A DNA stretch of 8,733 bases, from contig SKVA01000128.1 of the NCBI GenBank assembly GCA_007129695.1, forward strand, positions 1 to 8,733. Direction: 5' to 3'. Below are positions 7,209 to 8,733 of the stretch, in pieces; the first letter of the stretch is position 1, and the number at the start of each line of letters is the position of its first letter. Below the pieces are notes generated by a model. It searched no databases. It was not told the DNA's origin and worked only from the letters and a program-made list of their open reading frames with translations. The position numbers and the translations under genes are program-made. This DNA comes from Spirochaetaceae bacterium (GTDB taxonomy: Bacteria; Spirochaetota; Spirochaetia; DSM-27196; SLST01).

Positions 7209-8733
7209 GGATCCAAAGCTATCCGCCAGAATCTGTTCAAGTTCTTCAGAGTGCTGCCGGTGCGATCCGGTCGCAGGGCTCGGGCACGGCGGACGCCCGA
7301 CGTACTCGATCGGCCGATCGCCGACGTGTCTCTGAATCAGGTCACGGACGAAGAACCACGCACCATGATTCGTCGCCTCTTCCTGCACCCATTTCACACT
7401 TGCTCGATCGGGATACTCAGAGAGTATCCCCGCAAAGGTTTCGTCGTCAAACGGGTATATCTGCTCGAGTCTGATGATCGCGGTGTGCGAGTCGTCGATC
7501 TCGCGCCGACGCGCTTCGAGATCGTAGTATACCTTCCCAGAGCAGAACAGGATGTTGTCCACGACCTTGGGCGGTGCCGGATCATCGATAACGGTGCGGA
7601 ACGCTCCGTCGGTGAAGTCCGAAGAGGCGGACACGCAGCCCTTGTGCCGCAGCAGGCTCTTGGGGGTCATCAGAATCAGCGGCTTGCGGAACTCCTGGAG
7701 CATCTGCCGGCGCAGCGCGTGAAAGTACTGCGCCGGAGTCGTCAGGTTGCATACCTGCATGTTCTCATCTGCGCACAGCTGCAGGAACCGTTCCAGATGC
7801 GCGCTCGAGTGCTCGGGGCCCTGTCCCTCGTACCCGTGCGGTAGCAGCATCACCAGACCCGAGGATCGGAACCACTTGCTCTCTCCGGCCGCGATGAACT
7901 GGTCGATCACGACCTGTGCGCCGTTGACGAAGTCACCGAACTGCGCTTCCCACAGCACGAGGATGTTCGGCTGCGCGAGCGAGTAGCCGTAGTCGAAACC
8001 GAGCACCGCGTACTCGGATAGCGGGCTGTCGTACACGCTGAAATCCGCTTGACGGCCGGCGAGCTTCTGGAGCGGGATGTGCGTCCTGGGCTTGTCGCTC
8101 TCCACGTCCCACCAGACAGCGTGACGCTGGCTGAACGTCCCGCGCCCCGAGTCTTCGCCGCTCAGGCGGATCGGGAACCCGTCAAGGAGCAGCGATCCGA
8201 ACGCGAGGCTTTCGGCGAACGACCAGTCGATCCCGGTTCCGCCGTCCCATGCCTTGCGCCGGTCGTCGACGAAGCGCTTGAGCTTGGGGTGTATCGCAAA
8301 CGCCTCGGGTATCGTCGTCAGGCCGTCGGCAACGATACCAAGACGGTCAGCCTCGACCGACGTGGCGACCGGCGTGAACGAAAAACCGCGGCGGAACCGC
8401 TTCCATTCACCGGTCTCGAACGAGTCGTCCATGTTTGGCTTCTGACCGGCCCGGGCCTTGTCGAGCTCTTCCTTCAGCACGCTTCGGTACCGCTCCCGGA
8501 ACGCATTCTGGTCGTCGCGAGAGAAAGTTCCTTCTTGGTTCAACCGGTCGCCATAGATCGTCGCGACGCTCGGGTGCGCCTTGATCAGCTTGTACATGAT
8601 CGGATGGCTGAACGACGGTTCGTCCGCCTCGTTGTGCCCGAGCCTGCGATAGCACTGGATGTCGACGACCGCGTCGTACCCGAACTTCTGGCGGTAGCGC
8701 AGCGCAAGGTCGATCCCGCGAACCACAGCCTCA
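7194..8733 (-). CDS. sucA: 2-oxoglutarate dehydrogenase E1 (thiamine diphosphate), N-terminal part outside window
   Basis: E1 decarboxylates 2-oxoglutarate with thiamine diphosphate and succinylates the E2 lipoyl arm. Only the C-terminal 512 residues of a protein usually about 900 or more are present. The frame is open to the window edge, where it reads EAVVRGIDLALRYR, a known internal SucA segment, so the GTG at 8726 is not a start. Strong landmarks follow in order. YRRLGHNEADEPSF (about 8615-8657) belongs to the cofactor region. GEDSGRGTFSQRHAV (about 8110-8160) begins the transketolase-like pyrimidine-binding domain. WEAQFGDFVNGAQVVIDQF, HGYEGQGPEHSSAHLERF and KSLLRHK come next, then CSGKVYYDL and the C-terminal WVQEE...GAW and YVGRP. 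These match SucA rather than the alpha2beta2 E1 enzymes of pyruvate or branched-chain complexes. The gene is first in the visible part of the operon, and any promoter lies upstream of the window. I see no frameshift or missing motif. Confidence 0.97.
   Translation of the reverse strand, partial: EAVVRGIDLALRYRQKFGYDAVVDIQCYRRLGHNEADEPSFSHPIMYKLIKAHPSVATIYGDRLNQEGTFSRDDQNAFRERYRSVLKEELDKARAGQKPNMDDSFETGEWKRFRRGFSFTPVATSVEADRLGIVADGLTTIPEAFAIHPKLKRFVDDRRKAWDGGTGIDWSFAESLAFGSLLLDGFPIRLSGEDSGRGTFSQRHAVWWDVESDKPRTHIPLQKLAGRQADFSVYDSPLSEYAVLGFDYGYSLAQPNILVLWEAQFGDFVNGAQVVIDQFIAAGESKWFRSSGLVMLLPHGYEGQGPEHSSAHLERFLQLCADENMQVCNLTTPAQYFHALRRQMLQEFRKPLILMTPKSLLRHKGCVSASSDFTDGAFRTVIDDPAPPKVVDNILFCSGKVYYDLEARRREIDDSHTAIIRLEQIYPFDDETFAGILSEYPDRASVKWVQEEATNHGAWFFVRDLIQRHVGDRPIEYVGRPPCPSPATGSHRQHSEELEQILADSFGSEDTK

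Overview
The window is gene-dense, GC-rich bacterial chromosomal DNA. It holds six protein-coding genes, and two of them run off the window edges. Gaps between genes are short: the longest is 57 bases and two neighbours overlap. There are no RNA genes, insertion sequences, CRISPR arrays, attachment sites or tandem repeats that I can support. The gene content suggests an organism with an oxidative TCA cycle and cytoplasmic alpha-glucan or glycoside metabolism. I cannot assign a phylum from sequence alone. The 2-oxoglutarate dehydrogenase subunits are clearly of the SucA/SucB type, but the gene order is not the enterobacterial gltA-sdh-sucABCD arrangement.

Left part, plus strand (2-3345): the 3' portion of a family-4-like glycosyltransferase is followed after 32 bases by a complete GH31 alpha-glucosidase with all its catalytic landmarks. 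The spacing and shared strand suggest one transcription unit, but neither donor/acceptor nor substrate can be fixed from the sequence.

Middle (3346-3389): the GH31 gene and the citrate synthase gene converge on a 44-base gap that contains a strong GC hairpin without a U-tract. It is a possible shared terminator.

Right part, minus strand (8733 down to 3390), in transcription order: sucA (E1, 5' end outside the window), sucB (E2, overlapping sucA by four bases), lpdA (E3, TTG start) and gltA (citrate synthase, whose Shine-Dalgarno overlaps the lpdA stop). The first three encode the full 2-oxoglutarate dehydrogenase complex, which converts 2-oxoglutarate to succinyl-CoA. The fourth encodes the enzyme that brings acetyl-CoA into the cycle. 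The layout looks like one operon with translational coupling at two junctions. Its promoter must lie beyond position 8733.

I looked for an undescribed system and did not find one. The points worth a second look are modest: the operon's composition, a His/Cys cluster in citrate synthase, an Asp in place of the first Glu of the glycosyltransferase EX7E motif, and the convergent hairpin.
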